Shown here piece by piece: positions 54,619-63,094 of a DNA stretch of 64,000 nt; positions within the stretch are counted from its first letter, which is position 1; each line of letters begins with the position of its first letter. Below the pieces are notes generated by a model, which saw only the letters and a program-made list of their open reading frames with translations, did no database searches and was not told where the DNA came from. The translations under genes were made by a program, and so were the position numbers. Where the stretch lies: NCBI RefSeq assembly GCF_017491605.1, contig NZ_JAFGYY010000009.1:62001-126000 (forward strand). Direction: 5' to 3'. This DNA is from Pseudomonas sp. 30_B (GTDB lineage: Bacteria > Pseudomonadota > Gammaproteobacteria > Pseudomonadales > Pseudomonadaceae).

Positions 54619-55947
54619 TCAGTGCGCGGCCACGAGCCCGCCCGAAGGCTTCTCGCTGCCGCGGATGAGGGCCACGGCGACCAGCGCCAGCAGCAGGGGG
54701 ACGGCCAGCGCCAGGTAGAAACCGGCGACGCCGCCCCATTCGAGGAAGGTTCCGCCCAGAGCAGAACCGATGATGGCGCCCACCCGGCCCAGGCCAATGG
54801 CCCAGCCGGTGGCGGTGGCGCGCAGGCTGGTCGGATAGGCGGAAACCACCAGGTAGTTGAGGGCGATCTGCTGCCCGCCGATACCCAGGCCCGCGGCGCC
54901 GACCAGCAGGAACACCAGCACCCAGTTGTCGCCGCTCAGGGACAGGCCGAGGCTGACCAGCACGCCGAGGGCGAACAGGCCGAGCAGCACGTTGCGGGTG
55001 TTCAGGCGCGGCAGCAGGATCGACAGCGGGATGGCGCAGAGGATGAACACCGCATTGACCGTGACGGTCCCCAGCGGCGCCTGCTCCACCGGCAGACCGG
55101 CGGTTTTCAGCACGGTGGGCAGCCAGGAGAGGAACATGAACCAGGCCACCCAGTTGAACAGGTAGGTCAGCCACACGGCGAGGGTATTGCGCGCCAGACC
55201 TGGTCCGAACAGCGCCCGTACGCTGGTGCGGGTGGCGGCTTCGGGCACGCTGAAGCGCACGTCATCGGCGAGCGCCCGCGAACTGATCCGCGCGAGAATG
55301 CGGCGTACCTGCGCCGTCTCGCCCGAGCGGGTGGCGAGGAATTGCAGCGACTCCGGTAGCGCAAAGTACAGCCCCACCAGCAGCACCAGCGGCAGCAGCC
55401 CGCCGGCAAGGAAGATGCCCTGCCAGCCGATCAGCGGCATGACCTGGGCGGCGAGCAACCCGCCCAGCATTGCACCCGCCGGCAAGCCCAGCAGGATGCC
55501 GGTGACGATGGCCCCACGCAGGCGCGCCGGACCGTATTCGGAGGCCAGCGCCAGCAGCACGGGCGTGGCGCCGCCCATGCCGAGACCGGCGAGAAAACGC
55601 AGTACCAGGATCTGCTCGGCGCTGGTGGCGAAGGCCGTGGCCAAGGTGGCAAGGGCAAACAGTGCGACCGCGCCCATCACCGTGGGGCGGCGGCCAAAGC
55701 GATCGCCGAACAGCCCCAGCGCCATGGCGCCCAGGGCCATGCCGACGATGCCGGCGCTAAGGATCGGCGCCAGGCCGCTGGTAGAAAGCTGGAGGGTCTC
55801 GATGATCGCAGGGCCGGTGTAGGCAATGGCCTGAGTATCGAAGCCATCGAAGATGGCGACCAGGAAACACAGGGCGAACACGCGCCACTGGAAGGAACTC
55901 AAGGCGGCGTGATCTATCACGTCAGGTATGTTGCACGTCTGGCTCAT
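54619..55947 (-). CDS. benK: MFS aromatic-acid:H+ symporter, BenK type
   Basis: 442 residues, 12 helices. AIFDGFDTQAIAYTGPAI is the aspartate-bearing first helix of aromatic acid:H+ symporters, followed by LGLFGDRFGRRPTV in loop 2-3 and GLGMGGATPVLLALASEY. By position in the ben cluster it should bring in benzoate. Unlike the more usual order it stands between benC and benD. It has its own 153-bp leader with an ATAC-N7-GTAT site. GGAG precedes ATG 55947. Confidence 0.8.
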   Translation of the reverse strand: MSQTCNIPDVIDHAALSSFQWRVFALCFLVAIFDGFDTQAIAYTGPAIIETLQLSTSGLAPILSAGIVGMALGAMALGLFGDRFGRRPTVMGAVALFALATLATAFATSAEQILVLRFLAGLGMGGATPVLLALASEYGPARLRGAIVTGILLGLPAGAMLGGLLAAQVMPLIGWQGIFLAGGLLPLVLLVGLYFALPESLQFLATRSGETAQVRRILARISSRALADDVRFSVPEAATRTSVRALFGPGLARNTLAVWLTYLFNWVAWFMFLSWLPTVLKTAGLPVEQAPLGTVTVNAVFILCAIPLSILLPRLNTRNVLLGLFALGVLVSLGLSLSGDNWVLVFLLVGAAGLGIGGQQIALNYLVVSAYPTSLRATATGWAIGLGRVGAIIGSALGGTFLEWGGVAGFYLALAVPLLLALVAVALIRGSEKPSGGLVAAH

Positions 55948-56068
55948 GTGGGTCTCCGCTGCGAGGGCACTGCCTCGCTGATTGTTTTTATGCAGGCCCT
56001 GCCAGGGGCCCAGCCCGGAGGCTAGGGCGCGGTGGCGCCGAGGAAAAATACTTTGTCGGCATGCCTGC

Positions 56069-56083
56069 ATACCCGCTGGGTAT
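56069..56083. promoter_or_regulatory. ATAC-N7-GTAT site before the benK-type gene
   Basis: ATAC-CCGCTGG-GTAT, a perfect dyad of the CatR/BenM type, 122 bp before the benK-type ATG and 18 bp past the benC stop. Confidence 0.65.
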
Positions 56084-56100
56084 ACAGGCGTATTCCGGGC

Positions 56101-57114
56101 TCAGGCGGCGCTGGCGGCAAACTTTTCGTAATAGAAATTCGCCGGCGTGATGCCCTGTTCGCGGATGTACTGGCTCACCGCCTCGACCATGGGCGGCGGG
56201 CCGCAGAGGTAGATGTCCACTTCGCCGTCGTTCAGGTGCGCCGGCTCGATGTGCTGGGTGACATAGCCCTTGCGCGGGTAGCGGCTCTCCGAGCTGGCCA
56301 CGCAGGCGCTCCAGGTGAAGTTGGGGATGCGCGCGGCGAAGGCTTCCAGGCGGTCCATCTCCACCAGGTCGAAGTCGTGGGTGACGCCGTAGATCAGGTG
56401 CAGCGGATATTCGCTGCCGCGCTCGGCGATCTGTTCCAGCATCGCGGTGAAGGGCGCCAGGCCCGTGCCGCCGGCCAGCAGCAACAGCGGCCGCCTGATC
56501 TCGCGCAGGTAGAAGCTGCCCAACGGGCCGGCCAGGGTCATGGCGTCACCGGCTTTGGCCAGGCCGGTGAGGAAGCTGCTCATCAGCCCGCCCGGCACGT
56601 TGCGGATCAGGAAGCTGACTTCGCCGTCCTTCTGCAACGAGCTGAACGAATAGGCACGGGTCTGTTCGCTGCCCGGCACCTGCAGGTTGACGTATTGCCC
56701 CGGCAGGAAGGCCAGCCTGCTCAGCGACTCGCCCTTGATCGACAGCGCGATAGTGCTCTCGGAGAGCTGGCGCACCGCGCTGATGCTGGCCTCGAAGCTG
56801 GCCTGGGCGGTCTTGCAGACTTGCGAGGAAGCCGGCACGCGCACCACGCAATCGCTCTGCGCACGCATCTGGCAGGTGAGCACGTAGCCCTGCTGCGCTT
56901 CGTCCTCGGTCAAGGCGTCGTCGATGTAGTCCTGGCCCAGGTCGTAGCGGCCGGCTTCGGCGAAGCACTTGCAGGTGCCGCAGGCGCCGTCGCGGCAATC
57001 CAGCGGGATGTTGATGCCCTGGCGGTAGGCCGCGTCGGCCACGGTCTCGCTGGGGCTGGCGTCGATGAAGCGGGTAACGCCGTCTTCGAAGTTGAGGGCG
57101 ATCTTGTGGTTCAT
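56101..57114 (-). CDS. benC: Benzoate 1,2-dioxygenase reductase
   Basis: 337 residues. N-terminal plant-type [2Fe-2S] domain with CRDGACGTCKC and a later CQM, then an FAD domain (RAYSFSSL) and an NAD domain (LLAGGTGLAPFTAMLE, CGPPPMVEAV). It passes electrons from NADH to the BenAB oxygenase. ATG 57114 is chosen over GTG 57123 because GAGG lies eight bases before it. Confidence 0.94.
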   Translation of the reverse strand: MNHKIALNFEDGVTRFIDASPSETVADAAYRQGINIPLDCRDGACGTCKCFAEAGRYDLGQDYIDDALTEDEAQQGYVLTCQMRAQSDCVVRVPASSQVCKTAQASFEASISAVRQLSESTIALSIKGESLSRLAFLPGQYVNLQVPGSEQTRAYSFSSLQKDGEVSFLIRNVPGGLMSSFLTGLAKAGDAMTLAGPLGSFYLREIRRPLLLLAGGTGLAPFTAMLEQIAERGSEYPLHLIYGVTHDFDLVEMDRLEAFAARIPNFTWSACVASSESRYPRKGYVTQHIEPAHLNDGEVDIYLCGPPPMVEAVSQYIREQGITPANFYYEKFAASAA

Positions 57115-57192
57115 GGCGTGCACCTCGGCGCCGGGCAGGCGGCGTCGCGCGCGGCGAATCCACGCGCACGACGCACAGCCCTGCCGGCGAAG

Positions 57193-57678
57193 TTAGATGT
57201 GATAGATGTCGATGACCTGGCGGACGTAGTCGTTTTTCAGGACCACCTTCTTCGCCTTCACCAGCGGCTGCTCGCCACGCACGTCGAGCGTGTAGAAGCT
57301 GGTGCCGAAGTAGCTGTCGACGGTCTTGTAGCGGAAGCTCAGGGTGTGCCAGTTGAAGCGCACCTGGCACTGCCCGTCGGCCTCGCCGAGCACCTCGATA
57401 TTGCTGAGGTTGTGCGAGGTGCGGGTGTCCGGCAGGGTCGCGCTGGAGCGCTCGGTCTTGATACGGAACACGCGGTCTTCCAGGCCGCCACGGTTGCCGT
57501 ACCAGATCAGCGAGATTTCCCGCTGCGGGTCTTCGGTGAGCTGGTCGCGGTCGTCCCAGGCAGGCATCCAGAAGGTGGCGTCGGCGGCGTACAGCTCCAG
57601 CCAGGCGTCCCAGTCCTTGTCGTCGAGGTAGCGGGCTTCGCGGTAGAGGAAGTCGCGGACGGTCTCGTAGCGGCTCAT
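57193..57678 (-). CDS. benB: Benzoate 1,2-dioxygenase small subunit
   Basis: 161-residue beta subunit of the ring-hydroxylating dioxygenase, NTF2-like fold. REARYLDDKDWDAWLELYAADATFWMPAW is the family start, and YFGTSFYTLDVRGEQPLVKAKKVVLKNDYVRQVIDIYHI the end. The start shares a base with the benA stop (TGATG), so the two subunits are coupled. Confidence 0.94.
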   Translation of the reverse strand: MSRYETVRDFLYREARYLDDKDWDAWLELYAADATFWMPAWDDRDQLTEDPQREISLIWYGNRGGLEDRVFRIKTERSSATLPDTRTSHNLSNIEVLGEADGQCQVRFNWHTLSFRYKTVDSYFGTSFYTLDVRGEQPLVKAKKVVLKNDYVRQVIDIYHI

Positions 57679-59045
57679 CACACACCCTCCTCTGTCACGG
57701 CGATTCGGTTGGCCTGCTCGGCGGCCAGCGCGTCGATCATGGTCTGCTGCCAGAACTGGTGCTGCAGCACGAACAGGCCCTCGTCCTCGGTGCGCAGGCC
57801 GGAGAGCGCCGGCACCAGGTCGATCTCCCGCGCCGCGTCGTCGGCGCCTTCGATCCAGTGCTGCGCCCCGCGCGACAGGTCGTTCCAACCGCCGGCGCTG
57901 CCCTGGTAGGCCTGCTGGCAGGAGCGGAACTCCTCGAGGTCGTCCGGCGTGGCCATGCCGCTGACATTGAAGAAATCCTCGTACTGGCGGATGCGCTGGG
58001 CGCGCGCCTCGCTGCTCTCGCCCTTAGGCGCGATGCAGTAGATGGTGATTTCGGTGCGGTTGACGTCGATGGGCCGGGCGATGCGGATCTGCGAGCTGAA
58101 CTGGTCCATCAGGTAGACGTTGGGGTACAGGCAGAGGTTGCGCGAGTTCTCGATCATCCAGTCGGCGCGGGCCTGGCCATGGTCGCGGGCCAGTTCGTCG
58201 CGGCGCTCGAAGGCCGGGCGCGCCTCGGGATTGGCCCAGCGGGTCCAGAGCAGCAGGTGGCCGTGGTCGAAGGAGTAGAAACCGCCGCCCTGCTTGGCCC
58301 AGCCGCCGGCGCTCATGGTCTTCACCGCCTCGCCGGCCTCGCGCTGCTGGCGCTGGTTCTGGGTGGCGGCGTAATTCCAGTGCACAGAGCTGACGTGATA
58401 GCCGTCGGCGCCGTTCTCGGCGGTGAGCTTCCAGTTGCCTTCGTAGATGTAGCTGCTTGATCCGCGCAGCACTTCCAGGCCTTCGGGGGACTGGTCGACG
58501 ATCATGTCGATGATCTTCGCCGACTCGCCCAGGTGCTCCACCAGCGGCTTGACCTCAGCCTTCAGGCTGCCGAAGAGGAAGCCGCGGTAGGACTCGAAGC
58601 GCGCCACCTTGGTCAGGTCGTGGGAGCCTTCGCAGTTGAAGCCTTCCGGGTAGCCGGCCTCGGCCGGGTCCTTCACCTTGAGCAGCTTGCCGGAGTTGTT
58701 GAAGGTCCAGCCGTGGAACGGGCAGGTGTAGCTCGCGCGGTTGCCGGACTTGTGCCGGCAGAGCATGGCGCCCTTGTGGCTGCAGGCGTTGAGGAAGGCG
58801 TTGAGCTGGCCTTCCTTGTTGCGGGCGATGAAGACCGACTGGCGACCGATCATGGTGGTCAGGAAGTCGTTCTTCTCGGGGATCTGGCTTTCATGGGCGA
58901 GGTAGACCCAGTTGCCTTCGAAGATGTGCTTCATCTCCAGGTCGAACAGGCGCGGGTCGGTGAACATCTCCCGCCGGCAGCGGTAGACACCCTTCTCGGG
59001 GTCTTCTTCGAGCAGCGAACGCAAGTAGTCGATACCCAGGGACAT
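57678..59045 (-). CDS. benA: Benzoate 1,2-dioxygenase large subunit
   Basis: 455 residues. The Rieske [2Fe-2S] centre is bound by Cys88-x-His90 and Cys108-x2-His111 ([17 protein letters not shown]). The mononuclear iron site uses His217 and His222 in [14 protein letters not shown] with a later aspartate. Produces the benzoate cis-diol. Two TGCA-N6-GGATA BenR boxes are in its leader. GGAGG precedes the ATG. Confidence 0.95.
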   Translation of the reverse strand: MSLGIDYLRSLLEEDPEKGVYRCRREMFTDPRLFDLEMKHIFEGNWVYLAHESQIPEKNDFLTTMIGRQSVFIARNKEGQLNAFLNACSHKGAMLCRHKSGNRASYTCPFHGWTFNNSGKLLKVKDPAEAGYPEGFNCEGSHDLTKVARFESYRGFLFGSLKAEVKPLVEHLGESAKIIDMIVDQSPEGLEVLRGSSSYIYEGNWKLTAENGADGYHVSSVHWNYAATQNQRQQREAGEAVKTMSAGGWAKQGGGFYSFDHGHLLLWTRWANPEARPAFERRDELARDHGQARADWMIENSRNLCLYPNVYLMDQFSSQIRIARPIDVNRTEITIYCIAPKGESSEARAQRIRQYEDFFNVSGMATPDDLEEFRSCQQAYQGSAGGWNDLSRGAQHWIEGADDAAREIDLVPALSGLRTEDEGLFVLQHQFWQQTMIDALAAEQANRIAVTEEGV

Positions 59046-59108
59046 GGCCGGGGCCTCCGTTGTTTTTGTTCAGGCAGGCTCAGGTTATGGCTGGGTTGGC
59101 GGGGGCAA

Positions 59109-59123
59109 TATCCGCTTTGTGCA
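59109..59123 (-). promoter_or_regulatory. BenR box, promoter-proximal
   Basis: Minus strand TGCA-CAAAGC-GGATA, a perfect match to the TGCA-N6-GGNTA half-site of XylS/BenR. It lies 64 bp before the benA ATG. Confidence 0.88.
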
Positions 59124-59129
59124 GAGTGC

Positions 59130-59144
59130 TATCCAGATTCTGCA
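59130..59144 (-). promoter_or_regulatory. BenR box, distal
   Basis: Minus strand TGCA-GAATCT-GGATA, 21 bp from the proximal box as a direct repeat, which is the spacing used by XylS at Pm. Confidence 0.88.
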
Positions 59145-59197
59145 GGCGCGAACGGCAGGTGGGCTGGCGACCCTTTTGCGAGCCGCCAGCAAGGGGC

Positions 59198-59641
59198 TCA
59201 GAGGTGGAAGACGACGCCGTATTCGCCGGCGACCTGCACGGTTTTCGGGACGTCCACGGGGCCGGGCGGCACTTCGCGGTCCAGGGCGCGGAACATCTCG
59301 ATGGCCTGGCTGCCGGCGCCGGTGATCTCGATCATCTCGCCGCCACCGGGGCCGAAGTTGAAGCCATGCAGGGTGCCTGCGGGGATATGGATCAGCGTGC
59401 CGGCCTGGCAGGCGGCGGTACGCCCGGCGACGGTGAAGACGACTTCGCCCTTGAGCACGTAGAAGGACTCGTCCCAGTCATGGGTATGCAGCGGCGGACC
59501 GGCGCCCTCCCCGCCCTCCTGATAGGTGATCCGTTGCGCCGCCGAATCGATATCGGACACCAGGACGTTGATGCGGATGCCGACGACGTTGAGGGCCGGA
59601 CTGCGCTCGCCCGGCGTGAGGATGAACGGGTTGGAGCTCAT
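59198..59641 (-). CDS. Cupin-domain protein between benR and benA
   Basis: 147-residue single-domain cupin. First metal motif GPPLHTHDWDESFYVLKGEV (His, His, Glu) and second GTLIHIPAGTLHGFNF (His) indicate an intact metal site. Single cupins include oxygenases, isomerases and small sensors, so function is open. GGAGG lies eight bases before the ATG. It has the same orientation as benA but its stop is beyond the BenR boxes of benA, so it has a separate promoter. I do not recall it as a standard ben gene. Confidence 0.75.
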   Translation of the reverse strand: MSSNPFILTPGERSPALNVVGIRINVLVSDIDSAAQRITYQEGGEGAGPPLHTHDWDESFYVLKGEVVFTVAGRTAACQAGTLIHIPAGTLHGFNFGPGGGEMIEITGAGSQAIEMFRALDREVPPGPVDVPKTVQVAGEYGVVFHL

Positions 59642-59760
59642 GGAAGTGGCCTCCCCTGGGGCGACGCAACGTGCGCACGCCTCTTTTCAGTAGAGTTCAT
59701 CGGCGCGGGCCGGGCGGGGAATCGGAAGAACGGCAGGGCCGTCCGGAACAGGGGGCTTTC

Positions 59761-59902
59761 GTGGGAGCGGATCTTATCCGCGATGCGCCGGCAGGGCCGG
59801 CGCCAGGGACGTCTGCGCGCACAACAATGAGGTCACCTTGAGCGCCTTACTCCGCCGCGATGGATTTCGCGGACAAGGGCTAGGCGCCCCCGTCTCTCCT
59901 AC
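59761..59902. repeat. GTAGGAGC-family repeat with GGGCTAGGCGCCCCC variant right arm
   Basis: GTGGGAGCGGATCTTATCCGCGATGC on the left; the right arm reads TTCGCGGACAAGGGCTAGGCGCCCCCGTCTCTCCTAC, where the expected TCCG is replaced by a CTAGGCGCCCCC string like that in 35376-35409. Confidence 0.65.
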
Positions 59903-59922
59903 GGGGGAATACCGTGCCGTAC

Positions 59923-59947
59923 GGTTCGCGAGCAAGCTCGCTCCTAC
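59923..59947. repeat. GTAGGAGC right half-element
   Basis: GGTTCGCGAGCAAGCTCGCTCCTAC with no left partner. It lies directly before the second long structured repeat. Confidence 0.65.
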
Positions 59948-59962
59948 GAAGAGCCCATATCT

Positions 59963-60300
59963 CCGGCTTTGGGTTTTGCTCTGAAGACTTCCAGAGAAAT
60001 CTCCGCACACGCCGGAGCGCCCCTTCAGGAGGCCGAGCGGAATCGGAGTTTCAGGGGTTGAGCGGCATGGATGCCGCGAGAGCGTTGTCGGGCCAGGGAT
60101 GGCCCGTCAACGCGGGCCCCTGAAACTTCGATGGAGCGAGGGAACCCCGGCGAAGCCGGGGCCGAATGATGGGGCAAGACCTTTGCCCACTTTGGGTCGT
60201 TTGCCAAAGTGGGTCGCCCGAGGGGGCGAAACACAAAGTCCGCGCGCATACCGAAGCGGCGCAGGAATACCCAACCCGAGGCAAGAACATCGCGGACGGA
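59963..60300 (+). repeat. Long structured repeat, copy 2
   Basis: Partner of 15163-15490 in the same orientation. H1 is unchanged (60047-60057 with 60117-60127). In H3 the pair is CGTTG/CAACG against CGTCG/CGACG in copy 1. H4 is CCCCGGC-GAA-GCCGGGG (60145-60161) against GTCCCGC-GAA-GCGGGAC. H5 is CCCACTTTG/CAAAGTGGG (60186-60213) against CCTACTTTG/CAAAGTAGG. Each change on one arm is matched on the other. Confidence 0.75.
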
Positions 60301-60338
60301 GTCCGCTCCTACGTAAAAGAAAACGTCGGAGTCAGCCC

Positions 60339-60384
60339 GTAGGAGCGCGCCATGCGCGCGATCGCGGGCATGGCCCGCTCCTAC
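60339..60384. repeat. GTAGGAGC repeat, short CGCGCCATGCGCG type
   Basis: Ends two bases before the benR stop codon complement, so it is in the 3' end of the benR transcript. Confidence 0.85.
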
Positions 60385-60386
60385 AG

Positions 60387-61343
60387 CTATAAACCCCGGC
60401 GCCTGAGCGTCTCCGACGGCAGTTCCCCGAACTGCTGCCGATAGCTCTCCGAGAACCGCCCCAGATGCAGAAAGCCATAATCCAGCGCCAGCTCGGTAAC
60501 GCTGCGCACCGGGCACGCCGGATCGCTCAGACAGGCACGAATGCGCTCCAGTTTGAGGCGCCGGATGTACTGGCGCGGCGTGGTGCCCGCCTGTCGCTCG
60601 AACAGCGCATACAGCGAACGCAGGCTCATGGATGCCTGGTGGGCCAGGACCTCGACATCGATGTCCTCGCGCAGGTGACCCTCGATGTATGCCTCCAGGC
60701 GCTCGAAAGAAACGCTGGCGCCGGCGATGGGCTCGCGGCTGACGTTGGTCTTCAGCAGGGTCAGCAGCTTGCTGGCGACGATCTGCTGGTAGTGCTCGTC
60801 TACCCGCGCCAGGCGCTCGCTGGCCTCGGACTCCTGGCAGACCATCGACAGCAGGTTGACGAAGCCTTCCAACTCGCCCAGCTGGTAGCGGTTCTCGGTG
60901 AAGCGCACGCCGGCGCGCGGATGGCTCCAGCGCTGCTCGGCGCAGATGGCTTCGAGCAGGGTCACCGGAACCTTCAGGATGAATTTCTCGCAGTCGTCCG
61001 AGTAGGTCAGGTCGACCGGATCGTCCGGGTTGATCAGCAGCAGCTCGCCCGGCGCTAGGTAGTGCTCCTGGCGCTGGCCGCGCCACAGGCAGTGACCGCT
61101 CAGGAGTATCTGCAGGTGGAAGATGCTTTCCAGTGCCGGCGAGGTGACGCGCACCGCGCCGCCATAACTGATGCGACACAGGTCGAGGCTGGCGAAGCGC
61201 CGGTGGTTGAGGCTGGCCTGCGGATAGCCGTGGGCCGGCAGGCGCAGGTCGTGGGTGCCCACGTGCTGGTTGACGTAGCCGGACACCGCGTAGGGGTCGG
61301 CGCGTTCGAACACTCGGCTACGTTCGCTCAGCAGGTTCTGCAT
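60387..61343 (-). CDS. benR: AraC/XylS-family activator of benzoate genes
   Basis: 318 residues. The N-terminal effector/dimer domain is followed from about residue 210 by two helix-turn-helix motifs, DIDVEVLAHQASMSLRSLYALFERQAGTTPRQYIRRLKLERIR and VTELALDYGFLHLGRFSESYRQQFGELPSETLRRRG, as in BenR and XylS. Matching tandem boxes are found before benA. ATG 61343 has GAG eight bases upstream; GTG 61352 is an alternative. Lies 1.3 kb from benA on the same strand. Confidence 0.92.
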   Translation of the reverse strand: MQNLLSERSRVFERADPYAVSGYVNQHVGTHDLRLPAHGYPQASLNHRRFASLDLCRISYGGAVRVTSPALESIFHLQILLSGHCLWRGQRQEHYLAPGELLLINPDDPVDLTYSDDCEKFILKVPVTLLEAICAEQRWSHPRAGVRFTENRYQLGELEGFVNLLSMVCQESEASERLARVDEHYQQIVASKLLTLLKTNVSREPIAGASVSFERLEAYIEGHLREDIDVEVLAHQASMSLRSLYALFERQAGTTPRQYIRRLKLERIRACLSDPACPVRSVTELALDYGFLHLGRFSESYRQQFGELPSETLRRRGL

Positions 61344-61471
61344 ACAAGGCACTCAGGGTTGTTCTCGGCTGCCGCGATCTGCGCCGCGGTCGCACCAGTC
61401 TATGCGAGCGGCACGAAGAGCGGACGGGGCCGGGATGAATGGCAACGCACTCACCCCGTCCCGCGTTACCT

Positions 61472-62821
61472 TCAGGTGGCGTCAGCGTGGCTCACCAGCC
61501 CCTTGATCACCACCGCGGCGGTAGCGATGGCCGCCGGGACGATCAGCGCGGTCAGCACCTGTTCGAAGTTCCAGCCCAGGCCCAGCAGGGTCGCGCCGAT
61601 CCAGGCACCGAGGATGGCGCCGAAGCGGCCGATGCCGAGCATCCAGGACACCCCGGTGGCGCGGCCCTGGGTCGGGTAGAAGCGCGCGGCCAGCGACGGC
61701 ATGGCCGACTGCGCACCGTTCACGCACATGCCGGCGGCCAGTACCAGGGTCGCCAGCAGGGTGACGGTGCCCAGGCTCTGCCCCACGCAGTAGGCGAACA
61801 CACCGGCCAGGCAGTAGAAGATGCCGATCACCTTGTGCGGGTTGAAGCGGTCCATGGCCCAGCCCACCGCCACCGAACTGAGCACTCCGCCGAGCTGGAA
61901 CAGCGCGCCGATGAAGGCGGCCTGCTCCATGCTCGCGCCGGCGTCGCGCATCAGGGTCGGCAGCCAGCTGGTGAGCAGGTAGACGATCACCAGGCCCATG
62001 AAATAGGTCAGCCACAGCAGCAGGGTTCCCGCGCTGTAGGTACCGGAGAAGATCACCTTGAACACGTTGCGGCTCTGCACCGTCTTCTGCTCGGGCACGC
62101 TGAAATCACGCGCGGCGACCACCTCGGCCGGCGCGATGGGCGCCAGCACGCGCTTCACCCTGTCCGCCCCGCGGTTGCGCACCACCAGGAATCGCGCCGA
62201 CTCCGGCAGCCACACCAGCAGTACCACCGCCAGCACCAGCGGCAGTACACCGCCGAGGAGCAGCAGGCTGTGCCAGCCGTAGGCCGGGATCAGCTTGGCG
62301 GAGACGAAACCGCCCGAGGCCATGCCCAGGTTGAAGCCGCAGAACATGCTGGTCACCAGCAGCGACTTGAGGCGTTCGGGGGTGTACTCGGAGAGCAGCG
62401 TAGTGGCGTTGGGCATGGCCGCACCCAGGCCAATGCCGGTCAGCAGGCGCAGGACCAGCAACTGGTCGAGGTTGGCGCTGAACGCCGAGATCAGGCTGAA
62501 CAAGCCGAACAGGAACACCGCGACCACCAGCACGCCCTTGCGCCCGAAGCGGTCGGCCAGCGGGCCGGAACCCAGGGCGCCGAACACCATGCCGATCAGC
62601 GCGGCGCTCATCACCGGGCCGAGGCTGGCGCGGTCGATGCCCCAGTCCTGGGTCAGCGCCGGGGCGATGAAGCCCATGGCAGCGGTGTCGAGGCCGTCGA
62701 GGAAGACGATGAGGAAGCACAGCAGCACGATGCGGCACTGGTACAGCGACAGCGGCTGGGCGTTGATGAAGGACTGGACGTCGAGGGTGCCGGCAGCGGG
62801 CACGTGGGCGGAGCTGGTCAT
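61472..62821 (-). CDS. pcaK: MFS 4-hydroxybenzoate/protocatechuate transporter
   Basis: 449 residues, 12 helices. FLDGLDTAAMGFIAPALTQDWGIDRASLGPVMSAALIGMVFGALGSGPLADRFGRKG and GWNFEQVLTALIVPAAIA follow P. putida PcaK almost residue for residue, as does the loop region VPEQKTVQSRNVFKVIFSGTY. It is distinct from the benK-type carrier. Two PcaR-like boxes lie upstream at 63028-63061. GGAAG precedes ATG 62821. Confidence 0.88.
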   Translation of the reverse strand: MTSSAHVPAAGTLDVQSFINAQPLSLYQCRIVLLCFLIVFLDGLDTAAMGFIAPALTQDWGIDRASLGPVMSAALIGMVFGALGSGPLADRFGRKGVLVVAVFLFGLFSLISAFSANLDQLLVLRLLTGIGLGAAMPNATTLLSEYTPERLKSLLVTSMFCGFNLGMASGGFVSAKLIPAYGWHSLLLLGGVLPLVLAVVLLVWLPESARFLVVRNRGADRVKRVLAPIAPAEVVAARDFSVPEQKTVQSRNVFKVIFSGTYSAGTLLLWLTYFMGLVIVYLLTSWLPTLMRDAGASMEQAAFIGALFQLGGVLSSVAVGWAMDRFNPHKVIGIFYCLAGVFAYCVGQSLGTVTLLATLVLAAGMCVNGAQSAMPSLAARFYPTQGRATGVSWMLGIGRFGAILGAWIGATLLGLGWNFEQVLTALIVPAAIATAAVVIKGLVSHADAT

Positions 62822-63027
62822 GCGAAGTCTTCCTGCGAAGGGTTCGTCGCAGCAGTGCCGAGTCACCGAGACTGCCTTGGACGGACAGGAATGAGGCGCA
62901 AGCCGGAGGACGCACGGACCGGCAACATGGCAGGCACTGAAGGCCCTGGCTGACGCTCATTGTTGTTATTACCCCGCCTGGCTGGGCGGGGTTGGGGCAA
63001 CAGTACGGAGAGTCACCGGGCGGTTCA

Positions 63028-63042
63028 ATTCGATAACCGCCT
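63028..63042 (+). promoter_or_regulatory. PcaR-like box, pcaK upstream region (a)
   Basis: ATTCGATAACCGCCT, 11 of 15 positions of GTTCGATAATCGCAC. It starts 19 bp from box (b), the same period as at pcaI. Confidence 0.5.
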
Positions 63043-63046
63043 ATGC

Positions 63047-63061
63047 GTTCGATCAGCGAAC
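63047..63061. promoter_or_regulatory. PcaR-like box, pcaK upstream region (b)
   Basis: GTTCGATCAGCGAAC, 12 of 15 positions of the consensus on either strand because it is nearly palindromic. About 225 bp before the pcaK ATG. Confidence 0.55.
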
Positions 63062-63094
63062 AGCTTCGCTGGGGGCCAGTGCAGGAGCTGGCGC

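Larger units (their letters stand above)
59642..60386. other. Repeat-filled gap between the cupin gene and benR
   Basis: 745 bp without a gene: GTAGGAGC-family pieces at 59761-59902 and 59923-59947, the second copy of the long structured repeat, a half-element at 60289-60312 and a short element at 60339-60384. Confidence 0.7.

Noticed and set aside
62973-62992. CCCCGCC-N5-GGGCGGGG hairpin upstream of pcaK as a terminator for the sigma54 gene.
   Set aside because: The minus-strand sequence after it is not a T run, and the hairpin lies about 100 bp past the stop; function unclear.
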